This document shows positions 13,851 through 21,055 of a stretch of DNA of 29,517 nt, in pieces (within the stretch, counting starts at the first letter, position 1; every line of letters begins with the position of its first letter). The stretch comes from a virus, in IMG/VR virus record IMGVR_UViG_3300009105_000020, positions 1 through 29,517 of that record; one strand, written 5' to 3'. A program made the position numbers and the translations under genes. The notes below the pieces were generated by a model. It did no database searches and had not been told where the DNA came from. It was given only the letters and a program-made list of their open reading frames with translations.

Positions 13851-14555
13851 ATGGAGAAGGAAACCACCACAGGAATAGGAACACCGGAAGAGGCAATAGA
13901 GATAAGGGAGCAGGAAACAGCAAAGATAATAATATCTCCTGAGAAAGAGCCTGTTATCCTTAAGCTCTACGAAGAGGCGCAGACTATACTGCACTGTGCC
14001 GAAGACAGGAACATCAAAGCAGACTCGGACCTCATTGTATCTACCAATGACTTAAACATCATATCAGTCTACAGGAAATCCCTGGAGGAGCATCGCAAGA
14101 GATACACCACGCCAATAAGGGAATATCTACAGAAGATAAACGATAGCTTCAAGTCTATTTCCGAGCCCCTCACACAGGCGGAACAGATTACCAAGCGGAA
14201 AGTTAGTGTATGGCTTACTGAGGTAGAACGAATCCGCAAAGAAGCCGAAGAGACTGCCCGACTCGAAAGAGAACTGGCAGAACGGAAGCTTAAAACCACC
14301 GGGGAGATTGTAGACCTTAAGGAACAGGAGCTTCCGGTAGAACCACGCAAGAGAGTTATAACTGGCACAGGCACTATCTCTAAACGAATCAACCGCAAAT
14401 GGGAGCTTGAAGACATCAATAAAGTACCCAGGGAATACCTTGTCATCAACGGACCGGCTATAACCAAACTCGTCAATGCCAAGATACCGAGCATCCCCGG
14501 TATCCACATCTGGGAAGAGACATCCATAGTAAGTAAGCCGAGAGTCGTAAAATGA
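13851..14555 (+). CDS. Coiled-coil early protein, putative recombination-associated factor
   Basis: 234 residues, with GGGGGAAA before ATG. A long helical coiled coil covers about residues 65-160 (YRKSLEEHRKRYTTPIREYL, LTEVERIRKEAEETARLERE). The C-terminal domain has RKWELEDINKVPREYLVING and PGIHIWEETSIVS, a pattern I know from phage proteins encoded near ssDNA-annealing and SSB-like genes. An OB-fold-like protein follows at 15734. A role in recombination or replication is inferred from this; no catalytic motif is seen. Confidence 0.6.
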   Translation: MEKETTTGIGTPEEAIEIREQETAKIIISPEKEPVILKLYEEAQTILHCAEDRNIKADSDLIVSTNDLNIISVYRKSLEEHRKRYTTPIREYLQKINDSFKSISEPLTQAEQITKRKVSVWLTEVERIRKEAEETARLERELAERKLKTTGEIVDLKEQELPVEPRKRVITGTGTISKRINRKWELEDINKVPREYLVINGPAITKLVNAKIPSIPGIHIWEETSIVSKPRVVK

Positions 14556-14595
14556 GTGAGAGACTACACAATGTAAGAGAAGAGGAGGTATAAAG

Positions 14596-14799
14596 ATGGC
14601 GATAATAGTAGAATCAAGGAAATTTAGCATAGAACTCTGCCGTATATTCAACGAGGACCCGGGCAAAGTAAAAGCCATCACCTTAACCGCAAATGAAGGC
14701 GACTTAAAGCGTAATAGAATGATGGTAGACATTACTAGATATGCCGACGAAGATGAGATAAAGGCAGTAAAAAAACTCATAGCCAAGGAGGATAAGTAA
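14596..14799 (+). CDS. Hypothetical protein, 67 aa
   Basis: 67 residues, with GAGGAGG before ATG and its stop directly before the YopX start. Alternating strands and one C-terminal helix (ADEDEIKAVKKLIAKED) suggest a small alpha/beta domain. Not recognised. Confidence 0.55.
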   Translation: MAIIVESRKFSIELCRIFNEDPGKVKAITLTANEGDLKRNRMMVDITRYADEDEIKAVKKLIAKEDK

Positions 14800-15180
14800 A
14801 TGAGAGAGATAAAGTTCAAGGCTTGGGAAGGACGCCGTAAAGAAATGGATTACATAAATGACCTCTATTGGTTTGAGGAAAATGGGGTTAGTGACGGTGC
14901 GGGTGATGGGCTTTATGGTAATTACAAGATTATGCAATACACAGGACTAAAAGACAAGAATTGTAAAGAGATATATGAAGGGGATATAGTTGAGTGTGTT
15001 GATATGCACGATAGCAATATAGATTATTGGATTGTTAAACCGCCAAGATATAAGGTTTACTGGAATGACGAATGGGCTTGCTTTGAAATAACTGGAATGG
15101 GTATGCCAGATGATATATCTAGATATTGGGAAGTCATCGGCAACATATACGAGAACCCAGAGTTGGTAGTGAAGGAGTAA
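14800..15180 (+). CDS. YopX family protein
   Basis: 126 residues. The start MREIKFKAWEGRRKEMDYIN and the central block MQYTGLKDKNCKEIYEGDIV followed by a strand series ending WEVIGNIYENPEL are diagnostic for the YopX family, common in phages and prophages. The molecular role of YopX proteins is not established. The gene is more A+T-rich than the neighbours, consistent with a mobile accessory gene. Confidence 0.85.
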   Translation: MREIKFKAWEGRRKEMDYINDLYWFEENGVSDGAGDGLYGNYKIMQYTGLKDKNCKEIYEGDIVECVDMHDSNIDYWIVKPPRYKVYWNDEWACFEITGMGMPDDISRYWEVIGNIYENPELVVKE

Positions 15181-15199
15181 GGAGTAATGAAGATAGCAC

Positions 15200-15228
15200 T
15201 TGAATTCTACTTAGTAATATGCTATTAT
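15200..15228 (+). promoter_or_regulatory. Early promoter 2 with TACTTAGTA palindrome
   Basis: TTGAAT (15200-15205), 17-base spacer, TATTAT (15223-15228). The spacer has TACTTAGTA (15208-15216) followed by ATATGC, closely matching the spacer at 12710-12726. Confidence 0.65.
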
Positions 15229-15244
15229 TAGCAGGAGTAAATTA

Positions 15245-15448
15245 ATGAGAACCAGAGAAGTAATATCTAAAGTGAAGAATTACAAAGACCAATTTGATTT
15301 TGATATTGCCGAAGCCTCTGGTCTTAAAACTAAAAAGGATTGCCTGGAAGCTCTCCAGGCTCACAAGCAATGGCTAGAAGATGCAGGCAATGATGCTTTA
15401 AGGGATATAGATAGCTTTATTGAAGAACTAGGCATTGAATATGAATAG
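15245..15448 (+). CDS. Hypothetical early protein, 67 aa
   Basis: 67 residues, first gene after early promoter 2, with AGGAG at 10 bases before ATG. Acidic and helical throughout (CLEALQAHKQWLEDAG, LRDIDSFIEELG). No recognised domain. Confidence 0.6.
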   Translation: MRTREVISKVKNYKDQFDFDIAEASGLKTKKDCLEALQAHKQWLEDAGNDALRDIDSFIEELGIEYE

Positions 15449-15461
15449 GAGGAATTACCAG

Positions 15462-15614
15462 ATGTTAAATATAATCAAAAGACTTTTCGGCAAACCAGAA
15501 GAACCTAAGGTATCAGTCCTTTTAACTGTAAGTCCCCGGACACTACGGAGAACTAAGGTCAGGCTTAACGAACTGAGGACTGTAGCCTTTAAGAAAGCAG
15601 GGTTTATAAAGTAA
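15462..15614 (+). CDS. Small basic protein, 50 aa
   Basis: 50 residues, with AGGAGGAAT before ATG. Strongly basic (MLNIIKRLFGKPEEPKVSV, RTLRRTKVRLNELRT). The stop codon is at the 5' base of a 9-bp inverted repeat (15614-15649). It may bind nucleic acid; family not recognised. Confidence 0.55.
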   Translation: MLNIIKRLFGKPEEPKVSVLLTVSPRTLRRTKVRLNELRTVAFKKAGFIK

Positions 15615-15649
15615 TAGGCTAGAGAGCCGGGAGAAGCTCACTAGCCTAT
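15614..15649 (+). other. Nested inverted repeat (RNA hairpin or operator)
   Basis: ATAGGCTAG (15614-15622) pairs with CTAGCCTAT (15641-15649), and inside it GAGC (15624-15627) pairs with GCTC (15636-15639) around an 8-nt loop. No T-run follows. It could be a regulatory RNA structure or a protein-binding site before the OB-fold-like gene. Confidence 0.55.
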
Positions 15650-15733
15650 AGTCAAGAGATAGGGAAAACCAATACACTCTAATTCTCCAAGAAATTAAAC
15701 AGATTGTCAAGAACATCTAAGGGAGGAAAATCA

Positions 15734-16363
15734 ATGGCACAGAATATCAAGGTAGAAAGCATAGCCACTAAACCAGGCGGAAGTGAGAAAAAGAAATGGG
15801 TACTAACCACCATCACGGATGATAAGGGAGCTAAGTTCTCAGGCTTCGATGCCGGGCTCGCCAAGTTAAGCCCCGGAGCAGTAATAGAGGCGGAAGTAGA
15901 GATTGACGGACAGTACCATAATATCAAGAAGTTTAAGGTTATAGAACAGGGTACTCCGGTCCAGGCATCCGGCGCAGCAAACGGATCTGAAAGCCCGGAG
16001 AAGACCGCCAGTATAGAGGCGCAGTCCGCCGTAAGTAATGTTATGAAAAGCTACACCAGCATCTATATCGGTGGCGGAGAGCCACCGGCACGGCTTATAA
16101 AGCTATGGGAAAAGGCTCTTGACTGGTGTGATTCCAGGATAAGCGTTAAAACCCATCCGCCTAAGGCTGCCAGGCAGGAATCTACAGTCCAGGCTAACAG
16201 CAAGCTACACTTCTCCAACGCCGGTGAATTCCTGACCGCAGTCCAGTCCAGCCTCGGCAAGAACCTCAGCGATGTATTGCTAATTCTTGGGCTTAGTAAC
16301 ATATCCGAAATAAAAGACTTCGATAAAGCATTCGAAGACCTTAAAAAGAAAACAGGTAAATAA
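15734..16363 (+). CDS. OB-fold-like single-strand DNA-binding candidate
   Basis: 209 residues from the ATG at 15734, which has GGGAGGAAAA 8 bases upstream; a longer TTG start at 15704 lacks this. The first 70 residues look like an OB-fold: IKVESIATKPGG, KKWVLTTITDDKGAKFSGFD, GAVIEAEVEIDGQYHNIKKF. The middle is a Ser/Ala-rich linker, and the end has two helical segments (FLTAVQSSLGKNLSDVLLIL, FDKAFEDLKKKTGK). A role in binding DNA during replication or recombination is inferred from fold and position next to the DnaD-like gene. Confidence 0.55.
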   Translation: MAQNIKVESIATKPGGSEKKKWVLTTITDDKGAKFSGFDAGLAKLSPGAVIEAEVEIDGQYHNIKKFKVIEQGTPVQASGAANGSESPEKTASIEAQSAVSNVMKSYTSIYIGGGEPPARLIKLWEKALDWCDSRISVKTHPPKAARQESTVQANSKLHFSNAGEFLTAVQSSLGKNLSDVLLILGLSNISEIKDFDKAFEDLKKKTGK

Positions 16364-16367
16364 CCTA

Positions 16368-16396
16368 TTGACAACCACTTAGCATAATGTTAATCT
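16368..16396 (+). promoter_or_regulatory. Early promoter 3, upstream of the ribbon-helix-helix gene
   Basis: TTGACA (16368-16373), 17-base spacer, TAATCT (16391-16396). The spacer starts ACCACTTAGCATAATGT and holds the imperfect palindrome CACTTAGCA (16376-16384). The next gene encodes a candidate regulator. Confidence 0.7.
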
Positions 16397-16417
16397 AATC
16401 AAAGAGAGGTAGGGAGA

Positions 16418-16594
16418 ATGGTTACTGACACAAAGACCCCGAATAAGAATAAGAACATCCCCGGCAAACAGGCTGTCGGCTGGAGACTGCCGACAGGCAA
16501 TCTTAACAAGGCTAAAACTGAGGCTGACCGCCTGGGTATGACTATCACCGAATTTATCAATTTCTTAATAGTTTCGTATTTCGCCAGTAAATAA
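16418..16594 (+). CDS. Ribbon-helix-helix transcription regulator, 58 aa
   Basis: 58 residues, ATG after GGTAGGGAG. After a basic, disordered N-terminus (TDTKTPNKNKNIPGKQ) comes a strand VGWRLP, a helix LNKAKTEADRLG, the turn MTI and a helix TEFINFLIVSYFASK. This is the layout of Arc/MetJ/CopG-type ribbon-helix-helix proteins, which bind as dimers to short palindromes. Its own promoter has a CACTTAGCA site in the spacer, and related sites lie in three more promoters, so it is the best candidate to repress them and itself. That link is inferred. Confidence 0.65.
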   Translation: MVTDTKTPNKNKNIPGKQAVGWRLPTGNLNKAKTEADRLGMTITEFINFLIVSYFASK

Positions 16595-16612
16595 ATACAA
16601 GGGAGGAAACTA

Positions 16613-16912
16613 ATGCCAGAAGTGAGGGTAAACTTACTCAACATCAGCCATCTAACCACTTCTACCAAGCTGGTAATCGACAAAGAGGGCAACGCCGAAC
16701 AGGTAACTAAGTTCTCGTTTGAATGCGTAGCTCCGCCATCAGAGGTAGCCCGGCTACTCTACTTTCAGAAGCGTAGACAGGATTTAGATGTAGTAATCAA
16801 GTCGCCTCAGGGAGAACTCGACCTCCGGATGATGCCAGTCAATATAAAGACCGGAGAGATAATAGAATCGGCCTCAGGATGTAATCTAAAGAAGGGGGGC
16901 AAGAAGCCTTGA
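16613..16912 (+). CDS. Hypothetical early protein, 99 aa
   Basis: 99 residues, with GGGAGGAAA before ATG. Beta-rich: VRVNLLNISHLTTSTKLVID, QVTKFSFECVAPPSEVARLL, LDVVIKSPQGELDLRMMP. The helix VARLLYFQKRRQ is the only clear helix. It overlaps the DnaD-like gene by 4 bases, so it is probably part of the replication unit. Function not recognised. Confidence 0.65.
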   Translation: MPEVRVNLLNISHLTTSTKLVIDKEGNAEQVTKFSFECVAPPSEVARLLYFQKRRQDLDVVIKSPQGELDLRMMPVNIKTGEIIESASGCNLKKGGKKP

Positions 16913-17673
16913 GTAACAACAAGGAAATGCTAAGAGCATTACTGGGTCAAAGGGTGGTGGCTTATCACCCTGTGCTTTCTAAAGTAATGGGGAGAGCCAG
17001 TTACGGTATCTGGCTCAGCCAGATTCTTTACTGGGATAACATAAAAGCCGGGGGCTGGTTCTACAAATCAGCCAGGGACATCATCGGGGAGACCGGCATC
17101 ACCGAAAGGGAAGCTAAGACAGCAAAGGTCGAGGCTGTAAAACTCGGAATAGTTGATGTAGAGGTAAAAGGACTGCCACGAGTAACCCATTACCTTGTCA
17201 ATTACGATGTTTTATCCACCCTCATTGAGAGGTCACTAACTTTACGAGAGGAAGTGACCAACAAGTTGGACACCGTTGTCCAACTAGGTGATACAACGCC
17301 GTCCAACAGTTCAGTACAATCCCCCTCGCAAAACCGACCCCATATTACACACAAGATTACTACAAAGAATAATGATGATATAGATATATATAAACTATAT
17401 GAATCTAACATAGGGCTACTAACCCCTTTGATAGAAGAAGCCCTGAAGAACCTTGAAGACGAATACGATCCTGTTATGATTAAAGATGCTTTAGAGATTG
17501 CCTGTGAAAGAGGGGCGAAAAACCTACGCTATATCCAGGTAATCTTATCTAACAGTAAATCACAAGGCTATGTATCTAAGTTCAGGGACGGCAAGGAAGT
17601 AAACTCCAAGAGGCTCGGAGAAGACCCTGAAAAATACATCAAGGGCAAATACGGACATATGGTACAGAGATGA
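16909..17673 (+). CDS. DnaD-like replication initiator
   Basis: 254 residues. The N-terminal part (about 1-105) has a winged-helix pattern: RASYGIWLSQILYWDN, GGWFYKSARDIIGETGITER, LGIVDVEVKGLPRVTHYLVN, as in phage replication initiators. A polar linker (about 105-165) separates it from a helical C-terminal domain, LLTPLIEEALKNLEDEY to YIQVILSNSKSQG, typical of the DnaD/DnaB_2 family. Such proteins open the origin and help load the host helicase. The linker DNA holds inverted repeats and an AT-rich tract (17231-17411), an origin-like layout. Confidence 0.8.
   Translation: MSNNKEMLRALLGQRVVAYHPVLSKVMGRASYGIWLSQILYWDNIKAGGWFYKSARDIIGETGITEREAKTAKVEAVKLGIVDVEVKGLPRVTHYLVNYDVLSTLIERSLTLREEVTNKLDTVVQLGDTTPSNSSVQSPSQNRPHITHKITTKNNDDIDIYKLYESNIGLLTPLIEEALKNLEDEYDPVMIKDALEIACERGAKNLRYIQVILSNSKSQGYVSKFRDGKEVNSKRLGEDPEKYIKGKYGHMVQR
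17231..17411 (+). other. Candidate replication origin inside the initiator gene
   Basis: Repeats: GGTCACT (17231-17237) with AGTGACC (17253-17259); GTTGGAC (17265-17271) with GTCCAAC (17278-17284); a further GTCCAAC at 17301-17307 and a near copy GACCAAC at 17256-17262. An AT-rich tract follows at about 17341-17411. Iterons followed by an AT-rich region in the linker of the initiator gene is the design of the lambda origin inside gene O. Confidence 0.6.
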
Positions 17674-17987
17674 CTAAAACAGTAGACTATAATTCCCAGC
17701 AGAGCCACGAGGGATTCAGGGTACAGATATGCCAGCTGGCTAAACTTCTCGGCTGGCGAGTCTACTGGACCTGGAAGAGCTTTCACAGCCCTAAAGGATT
17801 CCCGGACCTGGTACTCGTCAAACATCCCCGGCTTATATTCGCTGAACTCAAGGTTAAAAAGGATAAGCTCCGCTCGGATCAGAAGCTCTGGCTGGAGGAA
17901 CTCGAAAAATGCCCTGGGAACGAAACTTACCTCTGGAGACCGGAGAACTTCGAAAATATAAAAGATACGCTGGAGGGTAACTTATGA
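17670..17987 (+). CDS. VRR-NUC domain nuclease
   Basis: 105 residues, overlapping the initiator by 4 bases. The PD-(D/E)XK-type pattern is visible: E14 (SHEGFRVQICQLAKLLGW), KGFPD46LVLV, and AE59LK61VKKDKLRSDQ, followed by the WLEELEKCPGNETYLW end found in VRR-NUC proteins. These are structure-specific nucleases, with Holliday junction resolution proposed for single-domain phage forms. All catalytic residues are present. Confidence 0.85.
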   Translation: MTKTVDYNSQQSHEGFRVQICQLAKLLGWRVYWTWKSFHSPKGFPDLVLVKHPRLIFAELKVKKDKLRSDQKLWLEELEKCPGNETYLWRPENFENIKDTLEGNL

Positions 17988-18217
17988 GCAACGACCTGTA
18001 TACCAAATCAAGAACATTCACGGATAAAGGCTGGTTTTTACTGGATATAGTAGAAGACTACAGGAATAAAATATATCATATAATCTTAATGTCACCATCG
18101 GGGATAATGTATAGGCTCAATTACAGTAGACTCGAATCAAATAACTATAGCTTCTATTACAGGCTATCATCAGTAATCCAGATAAAGAAATGGGAGGCTC
18201 AGATAAATGAAACCTAA
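17984..18217 (+). CDS. Hypothetical protein, 77 aa
   Basis: 77 residues, with ATGA overlap with the nuclease gene. Tyr-rich and beta-rich (YRNKIYHIILMSPSGIMYRL, NNYSFYYRLSSVIQ). No domain recognised. Confidence 0.6.
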   Translation: MSNDLYTKSRTFTDKGWFLLDIVEDYRNKIYHIILMSPSGIMYRLNYSRLESNNYSFYYRLSSVIQIKKWEAQINET

Positions 18218-18335
18218 TATCAGCATTAGCTCTAAGAGCCACCAGAAAGTCTCAGGCAATAAACTCGTAACGCTAAAGGCTATCTCCGCATCGGCAACTA
18301 TCAATAAACCTAAGGTCAGGAGGAATAAAAGATAA
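18207..18335 (+). CDS. Small basic protein, 42 aa
   Basis: 42 residues, with GGGAGG 11 bases upstream and an 11-base overlap with the gene before it. Ser/Lys-rich (MKPNISISSKSHQKVSGNKL to PKVRRNKR), probably disordered. The ribosome binding site and tight fit between neighbours support it. Function unknown. Confidence 0.45.
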   Translation: MKPNISISSKSHQKVSGNKLVTLKAISASATINKPKVRRNKR

Positions 18336-18476
18336 ATGTTCATAATAAAAACCGTAGTAGCAACCCTAACTCTGCCTTTTATGGTTCTCTGGGCGGTAAT
18401 CTGTCTCGGTACAAGCTTATTCGCCTGGGCTCTAAGCGATGAAGAAAAAACGGAGGTAACAAATGACACAACTTAA
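18336..18476 (+). CDS. Small membrane protein, 46 aa
   Basis: 46 residues, starting directly after the previous stop, with AGGAGG upstream. One long hydrophobic segment from residue 6 to 33 (VVATLTLPFMVLWAVICLGT), then an acidic tail DEEKTEVTNDTT. Overlaps the next gene by 14 bases. Could be a membrane peptide in host takeover or lysis; no family recognised. Confidence 0.5.
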   Translation: MFIIKTVVATLTLPFMVLWAVICLGTSLFAWALSDEEKTEVTNDTT

Positions 18477-18771
18477 ATGCGCAGTAGACGGATGCCTGGG
18501 TACAGCGATCCCCGGCAGAAGCCCTCACGGAAAATGCCTCCAGCACGAAAAGAAACACGATAATACTATCTGCCCGGTAGACGGCTGCGAAAACAAACTC
18601 AATCCGGAGACTGATAAAGCCGGGCTCTGTCAGGACTGCCAGATATTCTTAAGAAGAATGTACTGGATGCTTAACAGGGTAAAGATACAGGAGTCCGGCG
18701 GTAAGAAACCACAGAATAAGGTTATAACCCCCGGTGAATTCTATAGAGAAACAGGGAGGAATATAAAATGA
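18463..18771 (+). CDS. Double zinc-finger-like protein
   Basis: 102 residues, with CGGAGG upstream. Two similar Cys/His units: KCAVDGC...GKCLQH and ICPVDGC...GLCQDC, each with CxxxxC and a second pair. The C-terminus is basic (YWMLNRVKIQESGGKKPQNK). Probably binds zinc and nucleic acid. It overlaps the ASCH gene by 4 bases. Exact role unknown. Confidence 0.65.
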   Translation: MTQLKCAVDGCLGTAIPGRSPHGKCLQHEKKHDNTICPVDGCENKLNPETDKAGLCQDCQIFLRRMYWMLNRVKIQESGGKKPQNKVITPGEFYRETGRNIK

Positions 18772-19196
18772 AAGCACTATCTATTAAACAGCCCTGGGCT
18801 TACCTGATAGCTAAAGGCTACAAGGACATCGAGAACCGAACTAGAGCCACTAACTTTAGAGGTCGCATCTACATCCACGCCGGGGCTAAGTTCGATAATG
18901 AATCCCTTGAGTGGCTTGTAAAGAACCGGGATTTGATACCAGAAGAGACCGCCTGGCGTATAGCCTGGCTTATTATGATATGGAAGTACGGAGCTATCAT
19001 CGGAGAGGTAGATATAGTAGATTGCGTCCGTAACCATATATCCCCCTGGTTCACCGGTCCGTACGGCTATGTGCTGGAGAATCCTATATTCTATGAAGAT
19101 GGAATACATCCGTATAAAGGTCGCCTGGGCTTTTTCGAGGTAAAGTTCACTAAAACGAAGCCCTCAGGCACGAATACAGGCGATAAACCAGAGTAG
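18768..19196 (+). CDS. ASCH domain protein
   Basis: 142 residues. MKALSIKQPWAYLIAKGYKD, IENRTRATNFRGRIYIHAG and GAIIGEVDIVDCVRN, then GRLGFFEVKF, are hallmarks of the ASCH domain, a PUA-like fold that binds RNA or modified nucleotides and nucleosides. Phage ASCH proteins are frequent, with little biochemistry. Start overlaps the upstream stop (ATGA). Confidence 0.85.
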   Translation: MKALSIKQPWAYLIAKGYKDIENRTRATNFRGRIYIHAGAKFDNESLEWLVKNRDLIPEETAWRIAWLIMIWKYGAIIGEVDIVDCVRNHISPWFTGPYGYVLENPIFYEDGIHPYKGRLGFFEVKFTKTKPSGTNTGDKPE

Positions 19197-19234
19197 CTAA
19201 TCCTTTACTACTAAAAAGAAAGGTGGTATAAACA

Positions 19235-19591
19235 ATGCCAGGGAAACACGGAGAGAAGCGACCTTATAATATGGAGAATAGAATAGCCAGTATCAAGGCA
19301 GACCCAGTTACCAAGCAGCGGATATTAAAGAATGTAGATATTATAGAAGCTGGATTAGAAACCCTCCCGGCACCAAAGCTTAACAAGGTCTATGAGTTAC
19401 TACAGAAACAGGATGCCCGGAGCTTCGATGCCGGAAAGGAAACCGGCACTCGCAGAGCCATACAGAAATTCATAAGAGAGGTCGAAGTCAGAATGGCTCA
19501 CTCAAAGGGCTATCCTAACCGCAACGAATGGGCAGATAAATCTAAAGTACCAGCCTGGTGGATAGGCGTTCTACAGGAAATGCTGTATTGA
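19235..19591 (+). CDS. Hypothetical protein, 118 aa
   Basis: 118 residues, with AAAGGTGG before ATG. Helical, with LPAPKLNKVYELLQKQDA, RRAIQKFIREVEVRMAH and a Trp-rich end VPAWWIGVLQEMLY. Located directly before the NlpC/P60-like gene. Not recognised. Confidence 0.6.
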   Translation: MPGKHGEKRPYNMENRIASIKADPVTKQRILKNVDIIEAGLETLPAPKLNKVYELLQKQDARSFDAGKETGTRRAIQKFIREVEVRMAHSKGYPNRNEWADKSKVPAWWIGVLQEMLY

Positions 19592-19592
19592 T

Positions 19593-20195
19593 ATGAAGCA
19601 CTATCAGGCAGGCGACATCGTAGGCGTAAAGAGTACCGGCATCACCGGCAAGCTCAATACCGCCATCTTCACACCGCATACTAAGCTATTCCACTTCGCC
19701 ATCATCTACACCCACATCGCCAGGGAAGACGACTATATCATATTACATTCTACGGATAAGGGCATCGGTGTAGGTAGATTATCCTGGTATAAAGATTACA
19801 GGGTATTCAGGCTTACAAAGAATATAGACATCCAGCTATGGGGAAGAATCGCCTGTGCTAACCTCACCAAGCTCGGAAAGGCTAAGTACGATTATCTTAT
19901 ATTCGTGAAGCTACTCTTCGGATGCCTTAGAGCCTGGCTTGCTCAGTTATTAAAAGATGGCAGGTTCAGGGCTATCAAACCTAAAGAACTCCACTATGCC
20001 AGGGATAGACGCTTTACCTGTACCGAAGCCGTGAACGAAGCCTGGCGGAGCATCGGATTCCCGATAATACCTAAAGGCGTAGTACCTTTACCGGCTGGAA
20101 TTATCCAGGCACTAATAGATAAGAAACTCAAAGAAGTCACCGCTTCACCGGCGGTAACGCCCAGGCTTATTAAAAATGCCAGACGAAAACTCTAA
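19593..20195 (+). CDS. Permuted NlpC/P60-like (papain fold) protein, endolysin candidate
   Basis: 200 residues. The order of motifs is that of circularly permuted NlpC/P60 proteins (YiiX/DUF830 type): QAGDIVGVKSTGITGKLNT, then H34 in KLFHFAIIYTH, then C143 in DRRFTCTEAVNEAW. A Cys/His pair in this order would form an amidase or peptidase active site. No signal peptide is seen. No other lysis enzyme is found, so this could be the endolysin although it sits 9.7 kb from the holin-like genes; cleavage of another substrate is possible. Confidence 0.65.
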   Translation: MKHYQAGDIVGVKSTGITGKLNTAIFTPHTKLFHFAIIYTHIAREDDYIILHSTDKGIGVGRLSWYKDYRVFRLTKNIDIQLWGRIACANLTKLGKAKYDYLIFVKLLFGCLRAWLAQLLKDGRFRAIKPKELHYARDRRFTCTEAVNEAWRSIGFPIIPKGVVPLPAGIIQALIDKKLKEVTASPAVTPRLIKNARRKL

Positions 20196-20391
20196 ATACG
20201 GAGCCAGGGAATGGACAGAAAGCTATAAAAGGGATAATGGATGTATCTACTCAGAGGGCAAACCCTGTCTGACAGCCTGCCCCTTTATTACCTGCTATGA
20301 AGATTTAACTAAAGGGCAGAAGATACAATTCAAGAAGGACTGGAAATATGACAAAGCTAAAAGGTGGCGATACCCCGAAAAAGAAGATTAA
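20176..20391 (+). CDS. Small Cys-rich protein, 71 aa
   Basis: 71 residues, overlapping the genes on both sides (20 and 44 bases). Cys at CIYSEGKPCLTACPFITCYE suggest metal binding, followed by DLTKGQKIQFKKDW, a motif also seen in the protein at 13007. The heavy overlaps lower confidence, but the Cys pattern argues for a real protein. Confidence 0.5.
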   Translation: MPDENSKYGAREWTESYKRDNGCIYSEGKPCLTACPFITCYEDLTKGQKIQFKKDWKYDKAKRWRYPEKED

Positions 20392-21049
20392 GGGACAAAA
20401 GCCGAATGACGCCGAGGCTCTTAAAAAGAAGGTTGAGAAGAGAAAGCTAAGAGAATCACGCACCAAACAGAAGGCGGATATCTACTTCGCTATGTATTAT
20501 AAACTCGGTCCGGAGAGAAGCCTATTGAAGCTAAGAGAATCTTTGTCTATGCTTGGACTGAAAAGGGCTTTGAATACCTTTAAGAACTATTCCCATAAAT
20601 ACGACTGGCAGAAACGAGTAACAGAACTGGATGTAAAGCTCAAAGAGAAGCACGAAAGCGAGAGGATATTTCAGATAGAGCATATGAACCGGCAACAAGC
20701 TGTCCTGGGCAAGAATATGCGTAACCTATCCTCTGTAGGACTTCAAGTGCTGATAGACCTATTCAAAAAAACCGACTATATAGACTTGCCAGTAAGCGAC
20801 ATAGTGGCTCTGGCAAGGGAAGGAACTAAGATAGAACGCCTGGCGATGGGAGAGGCTACAGACCGCATCGAGCAGTACTCGTTTATCTACAATGTAATGG
20901 CGTTAGGTATCATCGATATATTCAGGGATTCCCTGGCTACGGCAAGAGTTCCTAAGCCTATGAGAGACTCGCTTACCAGGGTATTCTTTAAGGGAGTAGA
21001 TGCTTACAGGCGAGAGAAGATGCTACAGATTGAGACTAAAAAAGACTGA
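20348..21049 (+). CDS. Putative terminase small subunit
   Basis: 233 residues. A basic N-terminus is followed by a helix-turn-helix-like region with ALNTFKNYSHKYDWQKRVTE, the kind of SxKYxWxxR motif seen in phage small terminases and terminase-associated DNA-binding proteins. The C-terminal two thirds is all helical (LQVLIDLFKKTDYIDLPVSD, IFRDSLATARVPKPMRDS). The large subunit is 2.2 kb downstream rather than adjacent. The start overlaps the gene before it. Confidence 0.6.
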   Translation: MTKLKGGDTPKKKIKGQKPNDAEALKKKVEKRKLRESRTKQKADIYFAMYYKLGPERSLLKLRESLSMLGLKRALNTFKNYSHKYDWQKRVTELDVKLKEKHESERIFQIEHMNRQQAVLGKNMRNLSSVGLQVLIDLFKKTDYIDLPVSDIVALAREGTKIERLAMGEATDRIEQYSFIYNVMALGIIDIFRDSLATARVPKPMRDSLTRVFFKGVDAYRREKMLQIETKKD

Positions 21050-21055
21050 TATAAC

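Noticed and set aside
14127-14819. 230-residue ORF on the minus strand
   Set aside because: Shadow of the coiled-coil gene at 13851 and the gene at 14596 on the other strand; no ribosome binding site and low-complexity Ser/Phe-rich product. All good starts and operon overlaps are on the + strand.
15704-15733. TTG start for the OB-fold-like gene
   Set aside because: It has no ribosome binding site; ATG 15734 has GGGAGGAAAA at the right distance.
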